From contig NZ_RBXT01000001.1 of assembly GCF_003635045.1 (NCBI RefSeq), positions 3,534,001 to 3,598,000 on the forward strand: DNA of 64,000 nucleotides, written 5' to 3'. Every line of letters begins with the position of its first letter. The first letter of the stretch is position 1. The position numbers were made by a program, and so were the translations under genes. Shown here in pieces: positions 41,055 to 50,310 of the stretch. The stretch comes from Terracoccus luteus. Its GTDB lineage: Bacteria > Actinomycetota > Actinomycetes > Actinomycetales > Dermatophilaceae. The notes beneath the pieces were generated by a model. It was not told where the DNA came from and ran no database searches. It saw only the letters and a program-made list of their open reading frames with translations.

Positions 41055-44000
41055 TCAGCGCCTCCCGTAGGCGTCGACCACCGTCTGCTGCACAAGGCTG
41101 CCGCTGCGGTCCGCGGCGTCGACCCGCAGCGAGACGGGGTCGCTGCCGGCCGGGACCGAGACCTGGAACCCGTCACCCACCCGGCGGACGGGCAGGCTCG
41201 ACCACGTCGTGCCCCGGTCGCCCGACGACGACACCGCGAGGGTGGCCCCGGCCACGGACGAGCCGTCCTGCCGGCGCACCTCGATGCCCACCGTGTGGGC
41301 GCGGGCCGTGACCCGGCCGTCGGCGGCAGCGGGCACGTCGTACCGCACCTGCAGCAGGTCGAGGTCGGCCCCCGCCTCGGGCGTGTGCGCGGAGCGGAAC
41401 GACCACGACGTCGACGTGCGCACGCCCCACTGCCACTCCGGCCCGCGCCGGGTCGTGGCGAGGTGGAGTCGGTAGCGCGCCTCTCCCGGGGTGGTGATGA
41501 CGTCGGCCTGGCCGTACGGCAGCTCGGCCACGAGGCTGCCGTCGCGGTACAGCCGGGCCTGCTGCTCACCGTCGTAGCCCACGGCGACGTGCCCGTCGGC
41601 GTCGACGAACTCGGCGACGCGCAGCTCGAGGCGGTCACCGACGCGGCGTGAGGGGACCCCCGGTGCGGCCGCCGGGCGGACGACCGGCGCGTACCAACGC
41701 TCGGTCTCGCGGCCGGGAGGGTACGAGGTCGGCAGCTCGCTGAGGCCGCTGTCGAGCGGTCCCTGGGCCCAGCCGTCGCGCAGGTGCGAGACCCGGTGCT
41801 GCCAGAGGGTGTCGCCGGTCGAGACCCACTCCTCGCGCTGGCTCGGGGTGGCGACGAGGCGCCGGGTGTCGTTCCACGCGTAGTCCTGCCACGGACGCCA
41901 GCCGAACCGCTGCTCGTCGGCCCAGCCGCCCGAGCCCATGTCGCCGTAGGTCGTCGTGATGCGGCGGCTGTTCGACGGCGAGACGACGTGCACGACCTGG
42001 TCGGGCACCCGGCCCGTCGCCACCGTGACGACGTCGTAGAGGTACGGGCTGGTGCGCCGCAGGTCGAGCGTGACCCGGGCCCGGCCCTGCTGCGCCCGGG
42101 CGACGAGGCGGTCACCGTCGGCGGTGGTCGTCACCATCGAGGGCACCGCGGCCGGGCGGGCGGTGGGCTGGAACACGGTGCGGATGGAGTAGTCCGGCGG
42201 GCGCACGACGACGATGCCGGCGACACCGACCTTCGCGGCGCGGCGCAGCAGCACCTGCTCGTCGTCCCACCCGGCCGACCTCACGACGGCGACCTTGCCC
42301 GTCGCGCCGGCCAGCGAGGGACCAGGGGCGACGAGGTCGTAGGTCGTCGGCTCGGGCAGCACCGGGGAGTCCGGCAGCAGGTTCACCTGCGGCCGCTCGC
42401 CGAGGCCCGGGACGGTGAGCAGCGCGGAGGGCCGCACGAGCTGCCACCGGGTCGAGAACTCGAACGTGCCGTCGGCGGGCGCGCGCGTCGGCGTCACCCA
42501 GATCGTGTTCTCACCGAACTCCATGACGCCGTGGCTGACCCGGCGACCCGTGCCGAACTCCCGGTGTGCGTAGAGGCTGAGCACGGTCTGCTGCTGCGCG
42601 GGCTGTGGCGTCTGCACGAGCACCTTGCGGGTGAGCCGGGCGTCGAGCACGATCTCGGTGTCGCCCGTGATCGTCAGCGCCGGGTCCAGGATCTCGCCGA
42701 GGCGCTGGTCCTGCGGGTCGTACTGGTTGACGAGGGCGTGCAGCAGGTAGGTGCCCTCCTCGACGTCCATCTGCAGCGGGTCGCCCTCGCTGACGTACTG
42801 GACCCAGTCGGTGCCGGGCCGGTCGCCGAAGAGGGTGAGCACCGGAGCGCCGGTGTCGCGGCCCTCGAAGTCGACGGCCCGCACCGTGACCCGGTGTCGG
42901 GGCCCCGACCTCAGGGCGCCGACCGCGGTGCGCGTGACGTCACCGTCACCGGCGCTCGCGACGAGGGCCCCGCTCCACCGGCCGCGTTCGAGCCGCGTCG
43001 TGTCGAGCGTGACGACGACGTCGGCGCTGCCCCGGGCGGGGACGGTGACGGCCGAGGGCGCGGAGAACGCGTCCGTCGTGCGGCCGGCCACGTCGGCATC
43101 CGAGACGTCGAGGCGCAGCGCGAGCTCGGCCGGGACGTCGCCGTCGTTGCGGTACGTCACCGTGCGGGTGACCGGTCCCTCCTCGGTCGGGCGGGCGAAG
43201 TCGGCCGTGGCAGAGGCGAACACGCTCTGCGACACGGCGCGGGCGAGGTCGACCCGACCGGCCCCCTGCTGCCACACCGACAGGGTCGGGTTGGGTCGGG
43301 CCGAGCTGACGAGGGCGTCCTTGAGGCGCGCGCCGTCCCAGCCCGGATGCTGCTGGGCGAGCAGCGCGGCCGCACCGGCGACGTGCGGGGTGGCCATCGA
43401 GGTCCCGGAGGCCGTCGTGTAGCGCTCGTCGACCGGCGTGCCCATCGTCGTGCCGGCGGCGCGGGCGGCGACGATGTCGACGCCGGGCGCGCTGATCTCG
43501 GGCTTGAGGCCGCCGTCGCCGAGGCGCGGGCCGCGGCTGGAGAACTCGGCGAGGTTCTCGTCCCGGTCGACCGCGGCGACGGTCAGGGCGGCGGGGGCGG
43601 CGCCGGGGGCACCGACGGTCTCCTCCTCGCCCTCGTTGCCCGCGGCGACGACGAACAGGGCGCCGGTCTGGGCCGAGAGGCGGTCGACGGCGAGGCTGAG
43701 CGGGTCGGAGCCGTCCGTGGGGCCGCCGCCGAGGCTCATGTTGACGACGGTGGCGCCGCTGGCGGTCGCCCACTCCATCCCGGCGATGATCCACGAGTCG
43801 TAGCCGGAGCCGTCGTCGCCGAGCACCTTGCCCGAGAGGATGGTGGCCTCGGGCGCGACGCCCTGCAGGCGACCGCCGCTGGCGGCGCCGGTGCCGGCGA
43901 TGGTCGAGGCGACGTGGGTGCCGTGGCCGAAGTGGTCGGTCGGCCCGGAGGCGCTCTCGCTGAAGTCGCGCTGCTCGGTGACGCGGTCGGCGAGGTCGGG

Positions 44001-44798
44001 GTGCGTCGCGTCGACGCCGGTGTCGAGGACGGCCACCTCGACACCCTTCCCCCGGAAGCCGGCGGCCCACGCTGCAGGGGCGCCGATCTGCGGCACGCTG
44101 TGGTCGAGCGAGGGGCGGACGCGGCCGTCGAGCCAGACGTGCGAGAACCCGCCGAGGGTGGTCGGGGCGGGGTTGGTGGCGCGCGCACCGGGCGTCGAAC
44201 CCGACGCGGAACCCGGCGTGAGCGAACGCCACACGTCGTCGAGCTCGGCGGTGGTCGCGGTCAGGGCCGCGCCACCGATGCTCGGCAGGGCCCGCGTCGT
44301 GCGGGTGCCCGTGACCGGGGCCCGGCGGGCGGTCGGGTCGGGGTCGGCGTAGGCGACGACGAGCGGCAGGCTGTCACGTCCGGCGTAGCCGTCGTCGACG
44401 AGGCTGCTCACCTCGAAGAGGTCGTCGTCGAGCACGCCCCGGGCGACGTAGGGCACGGCGTCGCTCGGCAGCACCATGAGCTCGCCGTCGACCTCCGTCG
44501 TGCTGAAGGTGACCGTCTCGCGCCCCGCGCCGGGCTCCACGGACGCGGTGCGGCGCCCGCCCCCGGCATCCGTGACCGTGACGACGTCGCCGGTGATGAG
44601 GGTGACGCGGTCGCTGCGACCGGGGACGGCCGTGGTCGTCGGGCCCGACGCGGTCGGCGGCGCCGGCGGCGACCCCGGAGTCGGGTCTGCCGCGGCGGAG
44701 CCGGTCGGCGCGAGGGCGACGAGCGACGCGGTGAGGGCGGTCGAGAGGGTGGCGGCGACGGCGAGGCGGGCGGGGTGCGGCCGGCGTGACAACGGCAT
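41055..44798 (-). CDS. Large secreted subtilisin-like serine peptidase (S8)
   Basis: 1247 residues. A signal peptide (LAVAATLSTALTASLVALAPTGSAAA) and propeptide-like region precede the S8 catalytic domain. It carries Asp259 in AVLDTGVDATHPDL, His292 in GHGTHVAS, oxyanion Asn388 in AAGNEG and Ser467 in SGTSMATPHVAG. A protease-associated-like insertion may lie near 850-900 (KVAVVRSAGWDDEQVLLRRA), with beta-rich C-terminal modules of unknown family. It degrades or processes proteins outside the cell. GAGGAG precedes ATG. It lies among glycan genes but has no obvious tie to them. Confidence 0.92.
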   Translation of the reverse strand: MPLSRRPHPARLAVAATLSTALTASLVALAPTGSAAADPTPGSPPAPPTASGPTTTAVPGRSDRVTLITGDVVTVTDAGGGRRTASVEPGAGRETVTFSTTEVDGELMVLPSDAVPYVARGVLDDDLFEVSSLVDDGYAGRDSLPLVVAYADPDPTARRAPVTGTRTTRALPSIGGAALTATTAELDDVWRSLTPGSASGSTPGARATNPAPTTLGGFSHVWLDGRVRPSLDHSVPQIGAPAAWAAGFRGKGVEVAVLDTGVDATHPDLADRVTEQRDFSESASGPTDHFGHGTHVASTIAGTGAASGGRLQGVAPEATILSGKVLGDDGSGYDSWIIAGMEWATASGATVVNMSLGGGPTDGSDPLSLAVDRLSAQTGALFVVAAGNEGEEETVGAPGAAPAALTVAAVDRDENLAEFSSRGPRLGDGGLKPEISAPGVDIVAARAAGTTMGTPVDERYTTASGTSMATPHVAGAAALLAQQHPGWDGARLKDALVSSARPNPTLSVWQQGAGRVDLARAVSQSVFASATADFARPTEEGPVTRTVTYRNDGDVPAELALRLDVSDADVAGRTTDAFSAPSAVTVPARGSADVVVTLDTTRLERGRWSGALVASAGDGDVTRTAVGALRSGPRHRVTVRAVDFEGRDTGAPVLTLFGDRPGTDWVQYVSEGDPLQMDVEEGTYLLHALVNQYDPQDQRLGEILDPALTITGDTEIVLDARLTRKVLVQTPQPAQQQTVLSLYAHREFGTGRRVSHGVMEFGENTIWVTPTRAPADGTFEFSTRWQLVRPSALLTVPGLGERPQVNLLPDSPVLPEPTTYDLVAPGPSLAGATGKVAVVRSAGWDDEQVLLRRAAKVGVAGIVVVRPPDYSIRTVFQPTARPAAVPSMVTTTADGDRLVARAQQGRARVTLDLRRTSPYLYDVVTVATGRVPDQVVHVVSPSNSRRITTTYGDMGSGGWADEQRFGWRPWQDYAWNDTRRLVATPSQREEWVSTGDTLWQHRVSHLRDGWAQGPLDSGLSELPTSYPPGRETERWYAPVVRPAAAPGVPSRRVGDRLELRVAEFVDADGHVAVGYDGEQQARLYRDGSLVAELPYGQADVITTPGEARYRLHLATTRRGPEWQWGVRTSTSWSFRSAHTPEAGADLDLLQVRYDVPAAADGRVTARAHTVGIEVRRQDGSSVAGATLAVSSSGDRGTTWSSLPVRRVGDGFQVSVPAGSDPVSLRVDAADRSGSLVQQTVVDAYGRR

Positions 44799-45129
44799 GA
44801 GGCTCCTCGAGCAGGTGGGGGGTGCCGTCAGTATGGGAGCGCCGTCACCGCCGCCCCCCGGTCCGCCGCTGCCGCATGTGCGACATGGCGCAAGCGCGTC
44901 ACCGATCCATCACGACGGCGCTCGGGAGGCGGAGCGGCGCTCGGACTGACACGATTGTCCGGGCCACCGCGGCCTCCCTTCCGCCGCGGACGGCACTCGG
45001 GCGCGCGCCCGTCACCGGCCGACCGACTCCTTCCGGTCCGTGGCAGCCGCACCGCGGTGGGGGGTCGGGCACGGAACCCGGCCCCTCACCACCACCCGCC
45101 GAGCGGGCACCGCACCCCGGGGACGCCGG
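44799..45129. other. 331-bp gap upstream of the subtilase gene
   Basis: Holds the subtilase ribosome-binding site and presumably its promoter (CATACTGACG near 44825-44834 on the minus strand is a weak -10). I see no gene, strong hairpin or repeat. Confidence 0.4.
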
Positions 45130-45771
45130 TCAGTCGCGTCCTACGAGCGCCGCGGCCACGGGTGCCAGGTCGGCCTCGATCTGCCGGGCCATCTGCTCGT
45201 AGACGCCGCGCCCCCGCCGGTACGGGTCGACGACGTCGGAGTCGGCGGCCGACCGGGGCGGCACGGTGCCCCGCAGTGAGGCCGCCGCGGCCGCCACGGC
45301 GGACGGGCGGTTCTGGCCGGCGGCGGCGAGCGCGTCCGCGGCCGCCGACAGCTGCCCGCCGCGGGCGAGGTCGGCGAGGTCGCCGAGGGTGAAGGTCCGG
45401 TTGAGGGCGCGGGGCAGGAGCGTGACGACGGCGGCCCGGTGCTCACGGGCGGCGCAGACGACGAGGTCGGCGCCGGCCACGATGTCGGCGGTGAGCCGGC
45501 GGGCGACGAACCCCGACGGGTCGCCGCCGTGCTGCGCGAGCAGGGTCGCCGACTCCGGGTCCATGTCCGAGCCGACGAGCGCGCCGGTGCCGGCACTGAC
45601 GACCTCGGTCGTGCGGCCCGCGTCGCCGAGCAGCCGCCGCAGCCGCCGCTCGAGGTAGGGCGAGCGCGCGACGTTGCCCGTGCAGACGACGAGCACCCGT
45701 CCGTCGGTGCCTCCGGGAGTGGCGTCCGGACGGTCGGTCGGGGAGTCCGGCTGCGCCGGCCACGAGGTCAT
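45130..45771 (-). CDS. Low-molecular-weight protein-tyrosine phosphatase (Wzb-like)
   Basis: 213 residues. The P-loop VVCTGNVARSP carries Cys30 and Arg36 (C-x5-R-S). Asp in SDVVDPYRRG near the C-terminus is the general acid. The first 22 residues are disordered. Family members dephosphorylate BY-kinases and their substrates in polysaccharide export. It is divergent from the UDP-sugar epimerase gene. Confidence 0.88.
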   Translation of the reverse strand: MTSWPAQPDSPTDRPDATPGGTDGRVLVVCTGNVARSPYLERRLRRLLGDAGRTTEVVSAGTGALVGSDMDPESATLLAQHGGDPSGFVARRLTADIVAGADLVVCAAREHRAAVVTLLPRALNRTFTLGDLADLARGGQLSAAADALAAAGQNRPSAVAAAAASLRGTVPPRSAADSDVVDPYRRGRGVYEQMARQIEADLAPVAAALVGRD

Positions 45772-45814
45772 GGTGCCGAGCCTAGGGGCTCCTTGATGTC
45801 ACTATGTAACCGCT

Positions 45815-45830
45815 TTGCACGATTTAGACC
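45815..45830 (+). promoter_or_regulatory. Conserved promoter motif TTGCACGATTTAGACC
   Basis: Lies 52 bases before the epimerase ATG and shares TTTAGACC plus a TTGxxCG block with the region upstream of the 48.2 kb gene. GACC-TTT-GGTC (45827-45837) is a small dyad. A shared factor is inferred. Confidence 0.4.
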
Positions 45831-45881
45831 TTTGGTCCCGTAGGGTGAACGCACCAGCCCGGCGCGACGAGCGGAAGGCCC

Positions 45882-46808
45882 ATGCGACTCCTCATCACCG
45901 GCGGCGCCGGCTTCATCGGGTCGACCCTCGCGACGCTCGCGGTCGAGGACGGCCATGACGTCACGGTCCTCGACGACCTGTCGACCGGGCACCGCGACAA
46001 CCTGCGCGACCTGACGGTCCGGCTCGTCGAGGGCTCCGTCGTCGACCGTGCGGCCGTCGACGACTCGATGACCGATATCGACTCCGTCGTCCACCTCGCC
46101 GCCCTCGGGAGCGTGCCGCGCAGCATCGCCGACCCCGTCGCCACGCACGTGGCCAACGCCACCGGCACGCTGACGGTGCTCGAGGCGGCGCGGGCGGCCG
46201 GCATCCGTCACCTCGCGTACTCGTCGTCGTCGTCGGTCTACGGTCTCAACCCGGCTCTGCCGAAGCACGAGCGGGAGTGGGTGCGCCCGCTCAGCCCGTA
46301 CGCGGTCACCAAGCTCGCGAGCGAGCAGTACGTCCTCGCCTACCAGCAGTCGTTCGGCCTCTCGACGCTCGCCTTCCGCCTCTTCAACGTCTACGGGCCG
46401 CGCCAGCGCCCCGGGCACGCCTACGCCGCCGTCGTCCCCGTCTTCCTCGACCGCCTCCTGCGCGGCGAGCCGCTGCGGGTCAACGGTGACGGCCTGCACT
46501 CGCGCGACTTCACCTACGTCGGCACCGTCTGCCGCGTCCTGCTCGACGCGGCCCGGCGCCGGGTCACCCACCCCGAGCCGGTCAACCTCGCCTTCGGCAC
46601 GAGCACGACGCTGCTCGAGCTCGTCGCCTCCCTGGAGCGGGCCGCCGGCATCGTCGCGACGGTCGAGCACGTCGACCCGCGGCCCGGGGACGTGCTGCAC
46701 TCGCAGGCCGACGACGCCTCCCTCCTGCGCCTCTTCCCCGGCATCCGCGCCACCCCCCTCGACGAGGGTCTCGCCGAGACCGTCGCCTACGTCAAGGAGC
46801 ACCTGTGA
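45882..46808 (+). CDS. NAD-dependent UDP-sugar 4-epimerase (extended SDR)
   Basis: 308 residues: GGAGFIGS (7-14), the SSSSSVYG motif (115-121) and the catalytic YxxxK (Tyr140, Lys144 in YAVTK), with FRLFNVYGPRQ. It resembles UDP-glucose/UDP-N-acetylglucosamine 4-epimerases (GalE/WbpP). Paired with the downstream 6-dehydrogenase, it probably provides a uronic or acetylated galactose-type sugar for the polysaccharides. GGAAGG precedes ATG. Confidence 0.9.
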   Translation: MRLLITGGAGFIGSTLATLAVEDGHDVTVLDDLSTGHRDNLRDLTVRLVEGSVVDRAAVDDSMTDIDSVVHLAALGSVPRSIADPVATHVANATGTLTVLEAARAAGIRHLAYSSSSSVYGLNPALPKHEREWVRPLSPYAVTKLASEQYVLAYQQSFGLSTLAFRLFNVYGPRQRPGHAYAAVVPVFLDRLLRGEPLRVNGDGLHSRDFTYVGTVCRVLLDAARRRVTHPEPVNLAFGTSTTLLELVASLERAAGIVATVEHVDPRPGDVLHSQADDASLLRLFPGIRATPLDEGLAETVAYVKEHL

Positions 46809-48073
46809 GCAGCACTCTCGTCGTCGTCGGTCAGGGGTACGTCGGCCTGCCGATCGCCCTGCGGGCCGCGGAGACCGGCCGACGCGTCGTCGGTCTCGAC
46901 ACCGACGCCGCCACCGTCGCCGCCCTCAACGCCGGCACGTCGCACATCGGTGACATCACCGACGACGAGCTGCGCCGCGGCCTCGCCGCGGGCTACCGCG
47001 CCACGACGGATGCCGGGTGCATCGCCGAGGCGGACACCGTCGTCGTGTGCGTGCCGACCCCGCTCGCCCCCGAGGGTGGCCCCGACCTCGGTGCCGTCGA
47101 GGGTGCGGCCCGGGCCATCGGCAGCCACGTCTCGCCGGGCACCCTCGTCATCCTCGAGTCGACGACCTACCCGGGCACGACCGAGGAGATCTTCGCCCCG
47201 CTCGTGCTCACCGACCGCTTCACCGTCGGCGTCGACCTCAACATCGCCTTCTCGCCGGAGCGCATCGACCCGGGCAACACGACCTACGGGGTGCGCAACA
47301 CCCCCAAGGTCGTCGGTGGCGTGACGCCCGAGTGCACCCGCCGGGCCCGCGACTTCTACGCCTCCTTCATCGACACCGTCGTCGAGGCCAAGGGCGCCCG
47401 CGAGGCCGAGATGGCCAAGCTGCTCGAGAACACCTTCCGACACGTCAACATCGCCCTCGTCAACGAGATGGTGCGCTTCTCGCAGGAGCTCGACATCGAC
47501 CTGTGGGACGCCATCGACTGCGCCGAGACCAAGCCCTTCGGGTTCATGGCCTTCCGGCCCGGCCCGGGGGTCGGTGGGCACTGCATCCCGGTCGACCCCA
47601 GCTACCTGTCCCACCGCGTCAAGGCCAAGCTCGGCTACGCCTTCCGCATGGTCGAGCTCGCCGAGGAGATCAACCACGCGGCTCCCGACTACGTGGCCGC
47701 CCGGGTGCGCGACATGCTCAACGACGCCTCCCTGCCGGTTCGGGGCTCGACCGTCCTGCTGCTCGGGGTCACCTACAAGCCCGACGTCGCCGACTGTCGC
47801 GAGAGCCCGGCCGACCCGCTCGCGGTGCGCCTGCGCTCGTGGGGCGCCGACGTGCGCTACCACGACCCCTTCGTGCCGGTGTGGCACCCGCACGGGAGCG
47901 ACGAGACGTTCCACCGGGAGGCCGACCTCGGGGCCGCCGTCGCGGCGGCCGACGCCGTCGTGCTGCTCCAGGCGCACGCCCGGTACGACCTCGAGGCCCT
48001 CGCCGACAGCGGCGCGGTCGTGCTCGACACGCGCGGCCGGCTGACCCCGAGCAAGGTCGTGGCCCGCCTCTGA
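46805..48073 (+). CDS. Nucleotide-sugar 6-dehydrogenase (WbpA/WecC-like)
   Basis: 422 residues. The Rossmann motif GQGYVGLP (9-16), central ENTFRHVNIALVNE, and catalytic Cys260 in GVGGHCIPVDP belong to the UDP-N-acetylglucosamine/mannosamine 6-dehydrogenase group. It makes UDP-HexNAc uronic acid from the epimerase product by two NAD-linked oxidations. GTG overlaps the epimerase stop (GTGA). Confidence 0.92.
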   Translation: MSSTLVVVGQGYVGLPIALRAAETGRRVVGLDTDAATVAALNAGTSHIGDITDDELRRGLAAGYRATTDAGCIAEADTVVVCVPTPLAPEGGPDLGAVEGAARAIGSHVSPGTLVILESTTYPGTTEEIFAPLVLTDRFTVGVDLNIAFSPERIDPGNTTYGVRNTPKVVGGVTPECTRRARDFYASFIDTVVEAKGAREAEMAKLLENTFRHVNIALVNEMVRFSQELDIDLWDAIDCAETKPFGFMAFRPGPGVGGHCIPVDPSYLSHRVKAKLGYAFRMVELAEEINHAAPDYVAARVRDMLNDASLPVRGSTVLLLGVTYKPDVADCRESPADPLAVRLRSWGADVRYHDPFVPVWHPHGSDETFHREADLGAAVAAADAVVLLQAHARYDLEALADSGAVVLDTRGRLTPSKVVARL

Positions 48074-48128
48074 CGAGACGGCCCGTCCATGCCCTTCCCC
48101 TCGGCTCGCCGGTTTGGTTGAATAATCC

Positions 48129-48146
48129 GACTTGTCCGTTTAGACC
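48129..48146 (+). promoter_or_regulatory. Promoter motif GACTTGTCCG/TTTAGACC before the choice-of-anchor gene
   Basis: GACTTGTCCG (48129-48138) also occurs before the PglF gene (61693-61702). TTTAGACC (48139-48146) also occurs before the epimerase gene (45823-45830). These short elements may bind one regulator, but no consensus -10 is clear here. Confidence 0.4.
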
Positions 48147-48159
48147 AAGGGGAACGATC

Positions 48160-49686
48160 ATGCGGAGATGGACATCATGGCTGCGGCTCCGGACGGCGGC
48201 GGTCGCCGTGCTCGGGGCCGTGGCCGTCGTGGCGGTCGGGGCCGGCCCGGCCCAGGCCGCCACGGCCGGGAACAAGGCGTTCGCGGGGTACGCCCACGAC
48301 CTCAAGTCCTACGTGCTGGCGACGGGGGCCGTCTCGGCGGGCCCGGTCGTGGCCGCCGGGGTGGGGTGCTCCGACCGGGCCACCCTGTTCTACCAGGACA
48401 GCGCGGCCAGCTCGTCGCTGCTGGGGCTCACCCTCAACGGCGTGCAGACGAGCAGCGGCGGGTTCAAGAGCGGCACGGTGCAGGAGAACCGCTCGACGTT
48501 CTCGACGACGAACGTCAACCTGCCGATCGGCACCGCCTCGCTGCGGGCTGACTCGATCTCGGTGACGACGAGCGTCTTCTACGACACGTCGACCCGTACC
48601 TTCTCGCAGAGCTCGACGATGACGGTCGCCAACCTCAGGGTGCTGCTCACCCCACTCGGCCCGACGATCGTCAGCATCAACGGCACCGTGCAGCCGAACT
48701 TCGGCATCACGGTCCCCGGCATCGCCACCCTCGTGCTGCACGGCAACCGCGTGTCCGGTTCGGCGAACAGCAGTGCCATGGGCACCCTGTCGACGGCCGT
48801 TCAGGTCGACCTGCTCGGCGGCCTCAGCTCGACCCGCGTCGGTGAGGTCTCCGCCTCGCTCTACGGCACGCCCGACCAGACCTTCATGTACGGTCAGGGT
48901 GAGGGCGTGCGCGTCGCGGCCTCCGACCAGCTGCTCACCGTCGGGCCACTCGTCACCGCCCAGCTGCCGTGCGTCGGCAACGGGGGCGCGGCATCGTCCG
49001 TCGCCGGCACGAACGGGTTGCCGGCCCTGCTCGGCAACCTCGGCGTCGTCACCTCCACGGCGACAGGCAGCCGCTCGGACCTCCAGGCCGACGCCCGCAC
49101 CACCAGCCAGGTCGCCTCGGTGAACCTGCTCGGTGGTCTCGTCACGGCGGATGCCGTGGGGTCGACCTCGCGGGTCACGAGCACCGACGGCGCGGAGACG
49201 GTCGACCGGTCGGCGTCCGCCTCGACCTTCACCGGGCTGACGGTCGCCGGGGTGCCGGTCTCCGCCGACGCGGCTCCGGGCACGACGATCTCGCTCGCCG
49301 GCATCGGCCAGGTGGTGCTCAACGCGCGCACCGCCTACCCGACCGGCGTGGAGGTCATCCCGCTCACGGTGCGGGTCAACCCCGGCAACACCCTCGGGCT
49401 GCCGTCGGCGACGATCGTCGTGGCGCGTTCGTACGCCTTCCTCACCGGCCCGGAGACGACCCCGGCGGCGCTCAAGGCCGCCCGCTCCTTCATGACGAAG
49501 CAGTCGGACGAGCCGGCCGAGGCGGTGAAGCCGGCTCCCTCGAGCCCGGTGACCGGCCTGCAGAAGCAGGCCGCGACCTCGAGCGCGAAGCGCACGTGGA
49601 GTGACGGGGGCACGCACCGCGTCGCCGTCGCACCGACCGTGAAGGCGCCGACGAAGGCGCCGACGAAGGTGACGGCGAAGGGCTGA
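48160..49686 (+). CDS. Secreted choice-of-anchor-P-like protein with Lys-rich tail
   Basis: 508 residues. A signal peptide (VAVLGAVAVVAVGAGPAQA) precedes a Ser/Thr/Gly-rich mature part in two similar segments (AYAHDL/VGCSD... and VTSTATGSRSDLQ...), as in choice-of-anchor P proteins. The C-terminal about 60 residues are Lys/Pro-rich, with the repeated unit KAPTKAPTK. This tail may bind polyanionic polysaccharide. AAGGGG precedes ATG. It is downstream of UDP-sugar genes and may be displayed with their product. Confidence 0.75.
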   Translation: MRRWTSWLRLRTAAVAVLGAVAVVAVGAGPAQAATAGNKAFAGYAHDLKSYVLATGAVSAGPVVAAGVGCSDRATLFYQDSAASSSLLGLTLNGVQTSSGGFKSGTVQENRSTFSTTNVNLPIGTASLRADSISVTTSVFYDTSTRTFSQSSTMTVANLRVLLTPLGPTIVSINGTVQPNFGITVPGIATLVLHGNRVSGSANSSAMGTLSTAVQVDLLGGLSSTRVGEVSASLYGTPDQTFMYGQGEGVRVAASDQLLTVGPLVTAQLPCVGNGGAASSVAGTNGLPALLGNLGVVTSTATGSRSDLQADARTTSQVASVNLLGGLVTADAVGSTSRVTSTDGAETVDRSASASTFTGLTVAGVPVSADAAPGTTISLAGIGQVVLNARTAYPTGVEVIPLTVRVNPGNTLGLPSATIVVARSYAFLTGPETTPAALKAARSFMTKQSDEPAEAVKPAPSSPVTGLQKQAATSSAKRTWSDGGTHRVAVAPTVKAPTKAPTKVTAKG

Positions 49687-49697
49687 CGCCGGACACG

Positions 49698-49729
49698 CGA
49701 AGGGCCGGGGCACGTGCCCCGGCTCTTCG
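49698..49729. terminator. Bidirectional hairpin terminator
   Basis: A 10-bp perfect core (GCCGGGGCAC and its complement, 49704-49723) is extended by CGAAG/CTTCG through one G-T wobble, giving a 16-bp stem. It separates the convergent choice-of-anchor and acyltransferase genes. Confidence 0.8.
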
Positions 49730-49767
49730 TCGTCCCCCCTCGAGGTCGCTGACACGAGGGTCGAGCG

Positions 49768-50310
49768 TCACGGCAGCCGGTGGCGCAGCTCGCGCGCCGG
49801 GACGCCGCCGACGACCGCACCCGGGCGCACGTCGCGGGTGACGACCGCGCCCGCGGCGACCGCGGCGCCACGACCGATGACGACGCCCGGCAGCACGGTG
49901 ACGCGGGCACCGATGAAGACGTCGGCCTCGACGACGATGGGGGCGCTGCGGGCGGGCTGGTCCCAGAACCGCCCCCCGTCGGGCGGGACGGGGTGGTCGT
50001 TCGTGACGAACAGGCACTGCGGCCCCATGATGAGGCGCTCGCCGAGCTCGATCCGGTCGGGCCCCGTGCAGACCGTTCCCGCCCCGATGCCCGCGTCGTC
50101 GTGCAGCCGCAGCCCGGGCGCCAGCCGCACCCCGGGAGCGATGTTGACACGCGACCCGACCCCGTCGCACAGCCCGCGCGCGAGGGCGGCGCGCAGCGCC
50201 CGCCCACCCGGGAGCAGCGGGTGCAGGCGTGACGCGAACCCGTAGTACGCGACGGCGCCGAGGCGTCGGCGCCCCGCCGTCACGAGGCGCGACCGGATGC
50301 CGTCAGCCAC
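49768..50310 (-). CDS. Hexapeptide-repeat (LbH) acyltransferase
   Basis: 180 residues. An N-terminal basic helix is followed by left-handed beta-helix repeats (VNIAPGVRLAPG; ADVFIGARVTVLPGVVIGRGAAVAAGAVV). The CysE/WcaF-type ending PGAVVGGVPAREL identifies an O-acetyltransferase-like enzyme. It probably decorates a sugar in the capsule repeat. Last gene of the Wzx/Wzy operon. GTG at 50310 has GGGGGG just upstream. Confidence 0.85.
   Translation of the reverse strand: MADGIRSRLVTAGRRRLGAVAYYGFASRLHPLLPGGRALRAALARGLCDGVGSRVNIAPGVRLAPGLRLHDDAGIGAGTVCTGPDRIELGERLIMGPQCLFVTNDHPVPPDGGRFWDQPARSAPIVVEADVFIGARVTVLPGVVIGRGAAVAAGAVVTRDVRPGAVVGGVPARELRHRLP

Noticed and set aside
41784-44789. Long plus-strand open frame of about 1000 codons opposite the subtilase
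   Set aside because: Its translation is low-complexity Arg/Gly/Ala/Asp, while the minus strand holds a full S8 protease with triad.
44822-45202. Plus-strand open frame in the gap before the phosphatase gene
   Set aside because: Arg/Pro/Gly-rich shadow without motif, start signal or homology pattern.
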